A stretch of DNA of 20,566 nucleotides from Tetrahymena elliotti 4EA (lineage: Eukaryota > Ciliophora > Oligohymenophorea > Hymenostomatida > Tetrahymenidae): assembly GCA_000231825.2 (NCBI GenBank), contig JH720294.1:1616051-1636616 (forward strand). Direction: 5' to 3'. Position numbers and translations under genes: made by a program. Under the pieces are notes generated by a model, which saw only the letters and a list, made by a program, of their open reading frames with translations, made no database searches and was not told the DNA's origin. Below, in pieces: positions 8,742-18,464 of the stretch. Each line of letters opens with the position of its first letter. Positions within the stretch are counted from its first letter, which is position 1.

Positions 8742-10590
8742 ATATTATTGAGTGGTAGTGTTTGTCTATCTACATTTGTTTTTTTTTGATCGAGATTGAA
8801 CTAATCTGTAAATCCTTTAGGTTATTGTAAATAATGAGTACACCATTAATCCTCCAAAGATTGCATAACTTAAATATCTAAACACTTTTTTTATTAAATT
8901 AAATTATTAATTAACTAAATAAAATAATGAAGAATTTAGTTTTAATTAATTAATTTACTTAATTGCATGTTTTGAGATAAGCTTGAAATATCTTAAGGAT
9001 TTTAATTGCTATCTGAGGATAATATTATACCTAAAAGAGCAACTAAGCCTGTTGAGAGTACCTCGTAAAGAATTACAATAACATTAAACTGCTTTTCTAT
9101 AAATGGCCTTTTAATGAAGATAAATGCTATAAACAAAACATTTAAGCCTACATGAATCCAACAGCTTAAATGTTACTAATCTACTTTCAAAATAAGAGCT
9201 GCTTATGCAATAGTTATTATAACTTTTTTACATTCTAATATTAACCAAAACATTCTTGTAAGTCTTTCAGATATTTCTACTTTTTAAGTCAAGCTTTCAA
9301 TAGAAGCCAACTCTTTAGAAGATATTGACTAGTACTAACATCCGACAATGATGTTCCAATATGTTTCTAAAATAAAATATAAAGATAAACCAATACCCAT
9401 TAAAATGAGGTCTAATTTTTCTATTTCAGGTTTATGAATAATAAAAACAGCTGAATTGAAGATTAAAAAACCTGAAGCAATTCTAAGAAAGTGAACAAAT
9501 AAATTCCATTTGATATAGCTGTATATTTGAAACATTCTAGTATTCTACTATTCTATCCTATTTATTCTACGGGAAGATGAAATCAGAGTTGCAAATAGTA
9601 CTATCGTGATTACAATGATACCTCCTAAACAAAATATAGATACTAAGCAATTACTAAAGAAACTATCTTTGAAATCATTAACAGAAATAACAGAATCAAA
9701 AACATTAAAATGAAATAAAGTATTTCCACTAGAATCTGCTGGTAGAATAGTTACTAAATGATGAGCATAATAAACTTTCAATTCAAATTAATTCATCCAT
9801 AATGGATTCAATTATGAAGCAAATATATAATTTCCAATCATTTATGTATTTTGTATGTAAATCTAACCAAGAGAAGTACCAAATGGTGCAAAAAGAGATA
9901 AGGTAATAACTAAAACTAGATTAATTATACCTAAAGTATTGAGCATTTATGTCTGAGATTTATTTGATTCCAATCTCGACATACAACTTGAATCTAATTT
10001 CCCTTAATTGTCCAGACATCCTACCTATTCAATATATTTTAGCTCCTCTTACTCACTCTAAATTTTTAATTTATCCTCACAAGTATTTGTCACTTTACTT
10101 AGAGCTAAATCTCGAGCACAGTATATGCATTCATTTTTATTTACTCCAGTGCAAACTAAGCAACTTTTATCACACTACTCGCATTCATCAATAGCTTTAT
10201 TTAAAAAATATCCTTCTTCACATCTTTCACATTTCCCAAAANNNNNNNNNNNNNNNNNNNNNNNNNNNNNNNNNNNNNNNNNNNNNNNNNNNNNNNNNNN
10301 NNNNNNNNNNNNNNNNNNNNNNNNNNNNNNNNNNNNNNNNNGTGCAAACTAAGCAACTTTTATCACACTACTCGCATTCATCAATAGCTTTATTTAAAAA
10401 ATATCCTTCTTCACATCTTTCACATTTCCCAAAAGTCTACTAAAAAATCAAACCAAAAATACAAGTTTTACAATTGGTTGATAATTTTCCATTACATGTT
10501 CTACAAGTTTTATCACATTCTATACAGTGAGTAGTACCCTCAATAAAATATCCATTCTTAATTTCACATTTATCTTGACAAGAGCTATTA
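8729..10590 (-). CDS. Gene B last exon: two Cys modules, juxtamembrane linker, about seven membrane segments, tail
   Basis: It begins AG|T at plus 10591-10592, as in gene A; a second AG at 10585-10586 keeps the same phase. Modules read CDKTCRTCNGK, FGKCERCEEGYF and CDKSCLVC. A charged linker with SSCMSR precedes hydrophobic segments at about 9940-9884, 9650-9582, 9500-9432, 9411-9341, 9253-9190, 9163-9112 and 9088-9023. A Gln/Asn-rich tail follows. The TTG at 9779-9781 and ATG at 9533-9535 are internal codons, not starts. Frame is continuous across the gap only if 193 nt (100 N plus one 93-bp repeat) are ignored. TGA is at 8729-8731. Confidence 0.85.
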
Positions 10591-13500
10591 CTATTTTAAT
10601 CAAATTTTAAAATAAATTCATATAATTTAAAGATTCATTAACTTAAATAAGCTAGAAAAATATCTATATTAATAAGAAAATTAATCTATTAACATCCTCT
10701 TAATTAAAAATTTCGATTAAATTTATTTACCTGACTAATAAGAATTCACCTTATTTACATGACAAGCAGTCATTTTTTGTTGGTCCTTTGCATGAAAGAC
10801 AAGATGAATCGCATTTAAAACACCTATCTTCACTGATAAAAACACCGTCTTCGATGCATTCGACACATTCATTACTTATTATTAAAAAAATATTAATTAT
10901 GTAAGAATTTTTAAAAATTATTTTGTTAAAAATTTACTTTTCATTTAAGTACTGCCCTTTCTTGCATTTAAGGCAATTTTAATTAGATGTTCCATTACAT
11001 TTTAAACAAGATTTATCACATTCTAAGCAGAGATGATCAAGAGAAAGAAAATACCCATCTTAATCACATGTAGTGCATTATTAACTATTAACAATAATAA
11101 ATAAAATTAATTGAAAAAATATTAAATAAGAAATAAATATAATATGCTTCAATTTGATGGAAATAATTTAACAAAAATTAAAATTTTTACTCAAGTGTTA
11201 AGTATTAACCTGAATAACATTCCAAACAATTATTTTTTTAAGTTCCATTGCATTTTTAACAAGATAGATCACATTATATACATCTTTCACCTAATATTGA
11301 TTGTCCTGTTTAATTGCATTACACACATTCATTACTTTTTTAAATTAAAGATAAATTAAAATTTAATAATAAATTTTCTATTTATTTATTACCTTGCAGA
11401 TAAGTATAAATTTAAATTTAGCTCGCATTTAGTACAGTTTGTTTTATTAGGCCCATTGCATTACAAGCATGAAGAATCGCAATCTAGACATTTATCATTT
11501 AAAATAAATTACTTATCTAGATTGCAAGCAACACAAGAATTGCTTTTTTTACAAAATTTTTATTTTTAAAATGAATTTTTATTAAAAAATTGTTACTCTT
11601 TATAAAGAAAGCTTCCTGTAGGGCAAGACAAGCAGTTATTTTATGTTGCTTCTTTGCAAGTTAGACATGTAGAATGACATCTAAGACATTAACTCCCTTT
11701 TATAAAGACTCCATTTTATATACATGATACACACTCATTACTAATAAATATTTAGTAAATAATTAAGATTTAAAATTAAAAAATGTAACTTTTCATTCAA
11801 ATAAGAATCTGCTTTGCATGAAATACAGTTTGAGCTAGATTTTCCATTACATTTCAAACAAGATTAATCACATTTTTCACAAAAATTAATTAATGAAAGA
11901 AAATAATTATCTTGATTACAATCGATGCATTAGGCTCTTTAAGAAATTTTGAAAATATGATCAAAATCTGGATAAGTTTAAGTGATAAATATTTACAACT
12001 TTAAAATTGATTAACTAAACAAATAAATAAACAAAGTATTTACTCTGGTGTTAAGTTTAAATTTGGAAGGCATTATATACAGTCAGTATTTGATGTTCCT
12101 TTACATTAAAGGCAAGATGCATCACATTTAACACAATTTTTTCCATGTATTGAGTACCCTTATTGATCACATTTGACACACTCATGACTTTAATTAAAAA
12201 AATGTTTAAAAAATCAAAAGTAATTATATATTTTTAGTAGTTTATTACTTTGCAGATAAATAATACGAATTTTAACATTCTAAGCAATTTGTTTGACTAG
12301 GGCCATCACATTTCAGACAAGAAGAATCACAGTCTAAGCATTATGTACCTTACTTAAATTGCCCATTTTAATTACATAAAACGCATTCGAAACTTGTATA
12401 TTATAAATTAAATAGCATTTCTTTCTTGAACGAAAAGTAGAAGCAAAAAATATAAATATTTGATAAATTAATGAAATTACTTATTGGTTAAAAAATATCC
12501 CTCAGGACATGTTTTGCAATTTGTTTAACTTGAACCAAAACATGTCAAACAAGAATTATGACATTAAAAGCAATGTTAATCACTAGTATAAAATTTATTG
12601 TTGATTTCACAAGTTCTGCATATTAAGCTTTAGCTTAATTTTATTAAACAATGATGACAAATTAAAAACTAAAAAATGATTACTTTGGGTGAAAATACAA
12701 ACCTGGTTTACATGTGGTGCATTCTAAAGAATTTTAGCAAGTCTAGCATGAAGGATCGCATTTACTTAAATTACCATCACTATTTAAGAACCATTCTTCA
12801 TATGGGCTTTATATACAAGTTTTACTAACAAATATTAAGAAAGTAATTAAAATATATTATAATTATATCATCATAATTTTTTGAAAATTTTACTCTACTG
12901 ATAATTTATACCCGCTGGAGCATGTTAAACAATTATTTTCTTGAGCTCCGTTACATGTGTTGCAGGAATCATAACATTTTATACATTCCCCCGAATCTAC
13001 TTTAAAGTATTTTTATGCACAAGTTAGACAATTTTCACTTTTTGATCCATTACAAGTACTACAGGATGGATCACATTTTTTGCATGAATTTGAGCTACTT
13101 TTAAGAAATTTTTTGTATAAAAATTGTTTTTTTAGAATGAATAAACAGAAAAAAAAAAAATTTAAATATAAATCAGTTAAAATTCTACGCCATGTAATAA
13201 TCAGAATAGCATGACTCACAATCATTTTCATTTGGACCTTTGCATTCTTAGCAAGTACTATAACATTGTTAACAAATTTAATTGGGTGTAAGCTGATAAT
13301 AACTTGGTTTACATAATTAGCAAGCATCCTAAGTATTACATTTTTTACAAGATGAATGACATTTACTACAACCATTACCATTAAAATAATATCCATCTTC
13401 TTAGCAAGTTACACATAAACTAAAATTATTAAATTTTATTAATTTAATAAATTATAAAAATATTATGAATTAACGAATTTTAATCCAAAAATTAAAAATA

Positions 13501-15446
13501 TTATCAATTAACTTATTTCTATAATTTTAAATAATTTTTTAAACTTAAAATATTAATTTATATGAAGAAATTAACCCTTACTTCTTCAAAAAATGTTATC
13601 TTAAATAATTTTTTTATTTCTCATGAATTCAAAAATTAAAGTAAATTTGATTTTCTTTGAGTCAAAAAATTAAAAGGTGACAAACTCAAAGAAAATATGG
13701 TAAATTTATATTTCTAAACCAAAAATATTTTTAAGTTGAAAAGAAGAATAAGAAAAAGTAATGTTTAGCTTTTATTACAAGCATTTTTTAATTTAAAATG
13801 TCTATCTAATTTGACAGAATCCTACCAAATTTATATCCTAAAATATTTTGAATTACCTAAATAAGGATTTTTGGATTAATAAGTAGAAATTAAATTTATT
13901 TTTATTGTATCTAACTTTCCTTTGACAAAAAAGATTTTTTATTTGAATATAACAAAGAATAAATTTCATTTTACCCTTCTACTAAATAAAGGTTTGCATA
14001 CTTACAAGTAGTACAATTCTAATAGCTTTAACAAGTTAAACAGTTCTATGGGCAAATTAAGCATTATGAGATTAATGTTTATGGATTTGAATAATATTAA
14101 CTTTTAGTAAAAAATTAATTATTTTTAATATCAACTCAAAAATTAAATTTTATGTTTACCTTAAATAAAATCCCTCTAAGCATTCAGTACATTCTATATT
14201 ACTAGGACCAGTACAGTGCTTACAACCATCATAGCATTTTTGGCAACCTAACTAATTATTTAAGTAATATTAGTCTTAGCACTCAGAGCATTAACTGATT
14301 TAATCACCAGTACATTTTTTACAATTATCAACACATTTTATACATAAGTAGGTATATATGGAATATCCAGGTGTTTAACAAGGATCACAAGCTAGAGTCC
14401 TAAATATTTAAAAATTTAATATTTTAGCTTTATATTTGTTAAAATTAATTGGTGAAATAAATTATTTTAAATTTAGATCAAAATATTTTTGGCTAGCAAA
14501 AATATTTAAAAAGTATTTCAAAATAAATTTCTTCATTTGGTCTTTTTTTTACGCAATATCTTAAATAAAAAGTATTTATGAAATAACATATACCTTAAAT
14601 CTTATTTATATTTTTTAAATATTTTTTTCATAAGAGTTGTATTGTTTATTTAAATACTTTAGCCTATTATATATTATTTAACACACAAACAAGGTGCATG
14701 CATATATATTCTATTCATTATATATTTTTACAAGAGATTCAATTTATATCCTAGACCTATAAAGCTTTATTTATTCCTCAAAATGATGAAAATAAAATTT
14801 TAAAATAAAATATTTTTTCTTGTAAATTTTATTAATAAAAAAAGAAAATAAAGTAGCTTTAGGATTATTTGATAAAAGTACATCAAAATTTAGTTTATCT
14901 ATTTATGGCAAAAATATTAAAAATACCAATAACAATTTAATATAAAAATTTGCTATTTTATCTATTCTCATAGCTTCATTTAATATTTTATATTACAATA
15001 TTAATTTTATGCAAAATTTCTTATTGATTATTGCTAGCAAAAAATTTTTTGTTGCATAGAAATTTAAAGTTTACTTTTATTATAAGATAAAAAAATACAC
15101 TTTTGAGTTTTTTTGGTTATGAAATAAAATTGAATTGAATATAGAAATTACATTGTATTAAAAAACTACCCAATAGTTTAACAGTCACCACAATAATTAG
15201 GATTACTTGTACAATTTGAGCAATTACTTAAATAACAATTTTGGCATAATTAGGCATTGCTTTTTAATAAAATAAAAGATTAAAACTATGAAAATAATAT
15301 CAAATAAACTTCTTCATCTTAAACAAATGCGATTAAATAAAATATTTGCTATTTATCAAGATAATTTAAAGTAATTAGAAGTTTAAAACTAAATTGAATC
15401 AATTTACTCATCAAAATACATTCCACTTGGACAAGCATTTAGAAAT
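8729..15446 (-). CDS. Gene B: furin-like repeat, multi-pass membrane protein, most complete copy
   Basis: In transcript order the exons are 15408-15446, 15170-15259, 14160-14399, 13975-14100, 13189-13419, 12894-13097, 12684-12824, 12481-12627, 12249-12392, 12044-12187, 11790-11936, 11597-11740, 11393-11542, 11191-11334, 10938-11084, 10731-10874 and 8729-10590. About 780 residues come from the internal exons and about 555 from the last. The ectodomain is a long row of 8-Cys modules, typically C-x2-C-x11-C-x2-C-x3-C-x2-C-x7-C-x2-C, the furin-like/growth-factor-receptor Cys pattern. About seven hydrophobic segments follow. No TGA interrupts the exons, and every internal exon is divisible by 3, so this copy is probably functional. 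It is likely a surface receptor or adhesion protein; ligand unknown. The signal-peptide exon was not found. An assembly gap sits in the last exon. Confidence 0.82.
10149..10241. repeat. 93-bp direct repeat, left flank of N gap
   Basis: Identical to 10342-10434 and directly abuts the gap. Copy C has this sequence once (19916-20008) with no interruption, which argues that the two flanks are the same genomic sequence. Confidence 0.9.
10242..10341. other. Assembly gap, exactly 100 N
   Basis: 100 unresolved bases, a conventional placeholder length, inside the last exon of gene B and bounded by identical 93-bp ends. Probably an unmerged contig overlap rather than missing sequence. Confidence 0.9.
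10342..10434. repeat. 93-bp direct repeat, right flank of N gap
   Basis: Exact copy of 10149-10241. Joining the protein frame from the right side to the left through a single copy gives an uninterrupted module. Confidence 0.9.
10731..10874 (-). CDS. Gene B exon, type a
   Basis: 48 codons, one full 8-Cys module: NECVECIEDGVFI, CFKCDSSCLSC, NDCLSCKQGEFLL. Donor CAG|GTAAAT at plus 10729-10730; acceptor at 10875-10876; phase 2 on both sides. Confidence 0.8.
10938..11084 (-). CDS. Gene B exon, type b
   Basis: 49 codons, one 8-Cys module: CTTCDQDGYFLSL, CLECDKSCLKC, NCLKCKKGQYLNE. It has the YFLSL and YLNE marks shared with exon 11790-11936. Confidence 0.8.
11191..11334 (-). CDS. Gene B exon, type c
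   Basis: 48 codons, one 8-Cys module: NECVQCNQTGQSILGERC, CDLSCQKC, NNCLECYSGQYLTL. A plus-strand frame over 11144-11359 is only the antisense shadow of this exon. Confidence 0.8.
11393..11542 (-). CDS. Gene B exon, type d
   Basis: 50 codons, one 8-Cys module: NSCVACNLDKQFILNDKC, CDSSCLQC, NCTKC, with a slightly longer end (LNLNLYLSA) than its partner 12249-12392. Confidence 0.8.
11597..11740 (-). CDS. Gene B exon, type a'
   Basis: 48 codons, one 8-Cys module: NECVSCIQNGVFIKGSQC, CHSTCLTC, NNCLSCPTGSFLY. Partner of 10731-10874. Confidence 0.8.
11790..11936 (-). CDS. Gene B exon, type b'
   Basis: 49 codons, one 8-Cys module: CIDCNQDNYFLSLINFC, CDQSCLKC, NCISCKADSYLNE. Partner of 10938-11084. 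Confidence 0.8.
12044..12187 (-). CDS. Gene B exon, type c'
   Basis: 48 codons, one 8-Cys module: HECVKCDQQGYSIHGKNC, CDASCLQC, DCIQCLPNLNLTP. Partner of 11191-11334. Confidence 0.8.
12249..12392 (-). CDS. Gene B exon, type d'
   Basis: 48 codons, one 8-Cys module: FECVLCNQNGQFKQGTQC, CDSSCLKC, NCLECQNSYYLSA. Partner of 11393-11542. Confidence 0.8.
12481..12627 (-). CDS. Gene B exon, single module upstream of the cassettes
   Basis: 49 codons, one 8-Cys module: ICRTCEINNKFYTSDQHC, CHNSCLTC, NCKTCPEGYFLTN. Phase 2 on both sides. It does not clearly belong to types a-d. Confidence 0.78.
12684..12824 (-). CDS. Gene B exon, degenerate module with lost Cys
   Basis: 47 codons. It starts SKTCIQSPYEEWFLNSDG and continues CDPSCQTC, then LECTTCKPGLYFHP. 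The second Cys of the first pair and the first Cys of the second pair are replaced, leaving six. The frame and splice phase are intact. The paired loss suggests loss of a whole disulfide rather than random decay. Confidence 0.75.
12894..13097 (-). CDS. Gene B exon, about one and a half modules
   Basis: 68 codons, phase 2 on both sides. It reads SCKKCDPSCSTCNGSKSENC, then ECIKCYDSCNTC, then NNCLTCSSGYKL. Longer than the one-module exons, as if an intron had been lost between neighbours. Confidence 0.78.
13189..13419 (-). CDS. Gene B exon, about two modules
   Basis: 77 codons, phase 2 on both sides. It reads LCVTCQEDGYYFNGNGCSKC, CHSSCKKC, CQLCKPSYYQL, CQQCYSTCQEC and DCESCYSDYY. A longer minus-strand frame at 13013-13396 runs through this exon in the wrong frame, then an intron, into the next exon; it is not a gene. 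Confidence 0.76.
13420..13974 (-). other. Large intron of gene B (555 nt)
   Basis: AT-rich sequence between two Cys exons, about five to ten times the usual intron length here. It contains a 13-bp inverted repeat. No module-like exon was recognised inside. Confidence 0.6.
13650..13696. repeat. Perfect 13-bp inverted repeat in the large intron
   Basis: Left arm ATTTTCTTTGAGT at 13650-13662, right arm its exact reverse complement at 13684-13696, with a 21-nt spacer. It could form a hairpin in the pre-mRNA or DNA. Role unknown. Confidence 0.6.
13975..14100 (-). CDS. Gene B exon, divergent Cys module
   Basis: 42 codons, phase 2 on both sides. A Cys-free start (QYYSNPQTLISQ) is followed by CLICPQNCLTC, CTTCKYANLYL. 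The acceptor is at plus 14101-14102. The extra start was included because that is the nearest AG keeping the phase rule. Confidence 0.68.
14160..14399 (-). CDS. Gene B exon, about two modules
   Basis: 80 codons, phase 2 on both sides. It reads LACDPCQTPGYSIYTYLC, CVDNCKKC, QCSECQDQYYL, GCQKCYDGCKHC and ECTECLEGFYL. It lies between a 59-nt intron and the 770-nt intron. Confidence 0.76.
14400..15169 (-). other. Large intron of gene B (770 nt)
   Basis: Extremely AT-rich sequence without recognisable coding, separating the N-terminal exons from the main repeat array. A missed small exon cannot be excluded. Confidence 0.5.
15170..15259 (-). CDS. Gene B short N-terminal exon
   Basis: 30 codons: QLCQNCYLSNCSNCTSNPNY, then CGDC. 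Donor GG|GTAGTT at plus 15168-15169, acceptor at 15260-15261, phase 2 on both sides. Comparable to the isolated exon of gene 0 at 1189-1269. Confidence 0.65.
15408..15446 (-). CDS. Gene B most upstream exon found (tentative)
   Basis: 13 codons encoding FLNACPSGMYFD before donor GA|GTAAAT at plus 15406-15407. The weak acceptor TTTGAG|A at 15447-15448 was chosen because it gives the same phase 2 and a length divisible by 3. The same frame stays open up to an ATG at 15548-15550, but that stretch looks like translated AT-rich DNA and has no signal peptide. Confidence 0.42.
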
Positions 15447-18434
15447 CTCAAATTATTCTATATATTTTTATCATGAATAAAATTAAATTTTTGCTTTAAA
15501 ATATTTTTTTTAATAATAATATTAAGCTCAGACTCAGTTATTTGTCTCATTTATTTCTTTTTTTTTTTTGAATAAAAAAATCAATCTGATAAACAAATTG
15601 ACAAAATCTCTATTAGCTAAATAAGGCAAACCTTGATTTTTGTTAAATTTCATTTAAAATTTGAAAATACCTTTTGTAAAGTTGGTTTTATTTGAAATAG
15701 CATTTGGACGCAGATAAAAATTAAGAATTTGAAACCCATTTATTATTATTCAGTCAGATTTTTAAGATTTGTTTTACCTAATTAAGTTAAATTTTTTGGA
15801 AAGAAACAATTATTATTGTAGTGGAAAAGAAGCTATATTCTTCTCAAAAAAATCTTTCATCCTCAAACAAATTTTCCTTTAATTAATTTACATAATTTTT
15901 TAATCTAGACTAATCCAAAATATTCATTTGTTTGTTTATTCAAAATATCATTAAATTAAAATTTTCTATTTCCACTTTTTGATAATTTATGGATTGATAA
16001 ATAATTGCCTCTCTCTAATTCAGGGAATGATTATTTCTTTTCTTAATTAGTAATATGTGTACTTAAATTTTTTTTCAACTTCAACTAAAATTGTAAAAAT
16101 ATTATGATATTATGAAAATGAATGGTTTATTTAATACTTTTTATCAAATCAAATAAATTTTGATAAATTGCAGTGAAAACCTACCTTAAAACTAATAGCT
16201 AATCCTAAGTTCGAAAGAGATAAATTTGCATTTTTTTTTGTTTTTAATTTATGGTTTTCCTTTAGCTCAACGCATCTGCTAATCTGAAATTCATAAATAA
16301 AAAAAATTAATCCACATCAATTAATAAATTCTGAAAATTCTTATTTACCAAACGAAATAATAATTTCAATTTATTATTAATAGAAAAGTAAATTAGCTTT
16401 TTTGAAATACAAAATTACTATTGAGATATTTTTCAAATTCGAAACACTTATTAAAATTTTAAATATTTAAATTATGAAGTAGAATATTTTGGGATTATAT
16501 CTTTTGAGAAGAAACAGGAAGCCTTTAAAAGAAATATTTCTGATTTTGAATAAAATTTCAAATCTGTTAAAATATATGAATCTTATCAAAGTATCTCTTG
16601 ATATTTATTTCTTTTATATATTCATCATTCATCAAAAAAATCTTTAATAAATTTGTAAAAATCTTGTTAACAAAAATACAAAATATAAAATCCTTAACCT
16701 CGTTACCCAGATTATCAAAATTAATTTTGAAATAATAACTTTATTTCAAAAGTAAACTAAGAGAAGAATCTGATAAATTCTAAACATATTATAGAACCTT
16801 CATTTTTACTTGCTTTTTAAGATATTTTTTTATTGGCCAGTAAGTTGAAGGTTTACTAAAATCTCCTTTGCCTAAAATTGATTAATCATTCAAATTATTT
16901 TATTTTATTTTAGATCATTTATTTACTATCACTTCAAATATTATTTCTAGTTTACAATTTTTTTGGTTTATTCTTTTGCATTTTTCTTTTTTTAGCCTTT
17001 GAATTTTTTATTGACTATTTTAATGAATGAAGATAATGTTTTAGATGCTAAAAAAAATGCCTATAATAAGATATTTTATACTAAAAATACTTTAGAAAGC
17101 TATGCTTAATTTAATATTAAATAGAAGTTAATGTAGATTCATATATTAAAAACTATAAAAATGATACTAAAATATTGTAATTCTAATGATTAAATTGGAA
17201 TATATATACCTGAATCAAAATTAAAAAATCATCAAAGATAAGAATTTCCTTACATATCATTGAGGTGTAATTAAAAAACTATAAAAATATATAATTTCGT
17301 ATTTTTTAATCAAAATCCTTAGTTAAGAAAGAAAGAAATAAACAAAAAATTCAAAAGAGAAAGAAATATGTCTAAACTTAATCCTTTTAGCAAATTAAAC
17401 ATTTTAAATTTGAATAATTTTACCTTAATTTTGCATAAAAAGCATGAGCAAATAATAATAATTATCAATATAGATATTAATAGAATGTTACTTCATCAAA
17501 ACTTAAGGTTTTATTCTAAATTTTATACATTTATTGCATCATATTAGAAATACTTTCATTCAAATATCATCATTACAAAAAGAAAATGACTTCTAAAAAA
17601 AATTCTTTGACCATACAAAAATATTTTAACCCTCTGAAAAATGTAAATAAAAAGAAGACTTAACCATCTGAAAAGTCTTACTTAGATGAAAAATTAATTT
17701 AATGTATATTTAATATCCTTTGATTCTCATGATAAATTTAGATTTTCTTATTCAGAGCAAAATTAGCCAATTAAAAAAGAAACATACTCCCGTTTTTGTT
17801 TTTTAAGTTAGGTTTTAATTAGCAAAGAAGGCAAATTAATTTTACTACCTCTGTTATTTTATCTAAAATATAAGAAATTTTTATTAGAATATTAATAAAA
17901 TTGGTTATTTATTTTTGTTGATGGGTGAAAAAAACTTTCTATTGTAAAACAAATAATTTGACTGTTAGGAATAATATTGATATTTTTATTTAAGAATTAT
18001 TTGAGGCGAAGTCTCAAAATTAAACACAAAACTTCATCTTTTTATGTTCAAATAAAAAATCAATAAAGTAATATTTAGTCATTCACATAACTAACAAAAT
18101 ACATATATTCTTTACACTTATTTATCTCCCTTTATTTTATTTATCTCCCTTTATTTTATTTATTAACAAAAATCTTGAAGACTTGCTTGGTCACTCTAAT
18201 TATATTAATTTTTACATACTGTATGTTCTTATTCATGAGAGTATTTTAATTTAAGAACATTTTTTCTTAAGACCTAGATTATGTCAGTAGAAAATTATTT
18301 ATTTCCAATTTAATTAATGTGTTAAGGAAATAGTAAAATTGAGGTGTATAATTTTTAACTTGAGAAAAAGAACTAATAATTTAATAAAAATATTTGAATA
18401 ATTATTTATTTTAAAAATTGTACTACATAAATCA
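15447..18434. other. AT-rich spacer between copy C and gene B
   Basis: About 3 kb without a recognisable gene, RNA gene or Cys-module exon on either strand. It should include gene B's promoter and first exon. A 39-codon ATG-led minus frame from 15651 is open but has no family features. Confidence 0.5.
18121..18158 (+). repeat. Tandem repeat, 2 x 19 bp
   Basis: Two exact adjacent copies of TTTATCTCCCTTTATTTTA, followed by a third partial start. It lies about 310 bp from the start of the duplicated segment of copy C. Confidence 0.75.
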
Positions 18435-18464
18435 GAATTTCTTCTTTTATTTTTAATAATCTAA

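Larger units (their letters stand above)
8667..10532 (-). repeat. Duplicated segment, gene B copy (pairs with 18435-20110)
   Basis: Collinear with 18435-20110 at an offset of about 9767 up to the N gap and 9574 after it. From about 9084 to 10241 only one mismatch was noticed by eye (A9900 versus G19667). Below 9084 and above about 10434 differences accumulate, and similarity is lost outside the segment. Confidence 0.85.
10731..11542 (-). repeat. Four-exon cassette, copy 1 (exons d-c-b-a in transcript order)
   Basis: Exons of 144, 147, 144 and 150 nt with introns of 63, 106 and 58 nt. It is matched exon by exon by 11597-12392 (144, 147, 144, 144 nt; introns 49, 107, 61 nt). Shared type marks are GVFI in a, YFLSL and YLNE in b, NLT/YLT ends in c, and CLDCDSSCL and YLSA in d. 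Confidence 0.75.
11597..12392 (-). repeat. Four-exon cassette, copy 2
   Basis: Second copy of the a-b-c-d cassette, offset about 850-870 bp from copy 1. Exon lengths are nearly identical, and the b-c intron is the longest of the three in both copies (106 and 107 nt) and in gene A (119 nt). Amino-acid divergence is considerable, so the duplication is not recent. Confidence 0.75.

Noticed and set aside
9548..9781. Separate small membrane proteins starting at 9781 and 9535
   Set aside because: Their terminators are TAG/TAA, which are Gln here. Both belong to one continuous last exon, and the apparent start at 9779-9781 is TTG.
9949..10194. Plus-strand open frame over the last exon of gene B (and its twin at 19716-19961)
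   Set aside because: It is antisense to the Cys module and linker of gene B. It has no family features and repeats in copy C only because the DNA is duplicated.
10149..10434. A CRISPR-like or biological tandem repeat around the gap
   Set aside because: Two identical 93-bp ends around exactly 100 N, with one copy in the paralogous locus, point to an assembly artefact.
13013..13396. 127-codon minus-strand open frame
   Set aside because: It reads one exon in the wrong frame, crosses an AT-rich intron and joins the next exon. Splice sites and Cys spacing show two separate exons.
15449..15550. First exon of gene B starting at ATG 15548-15550
   Set aside because: The frame is open into the Cys segment, but the residues look like translated AT-rich DNA, there is no signal peptide, and a phase-consistent acceptor at 15447-15448 explains the exon.
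18001..18020. Small hairpin TTTGAG..CTCAAA as a terminator
   Set aside because: A 6-bp stem in AT-rich eukaryotic DNA is expected by chance, and it is not tied to a gene end.
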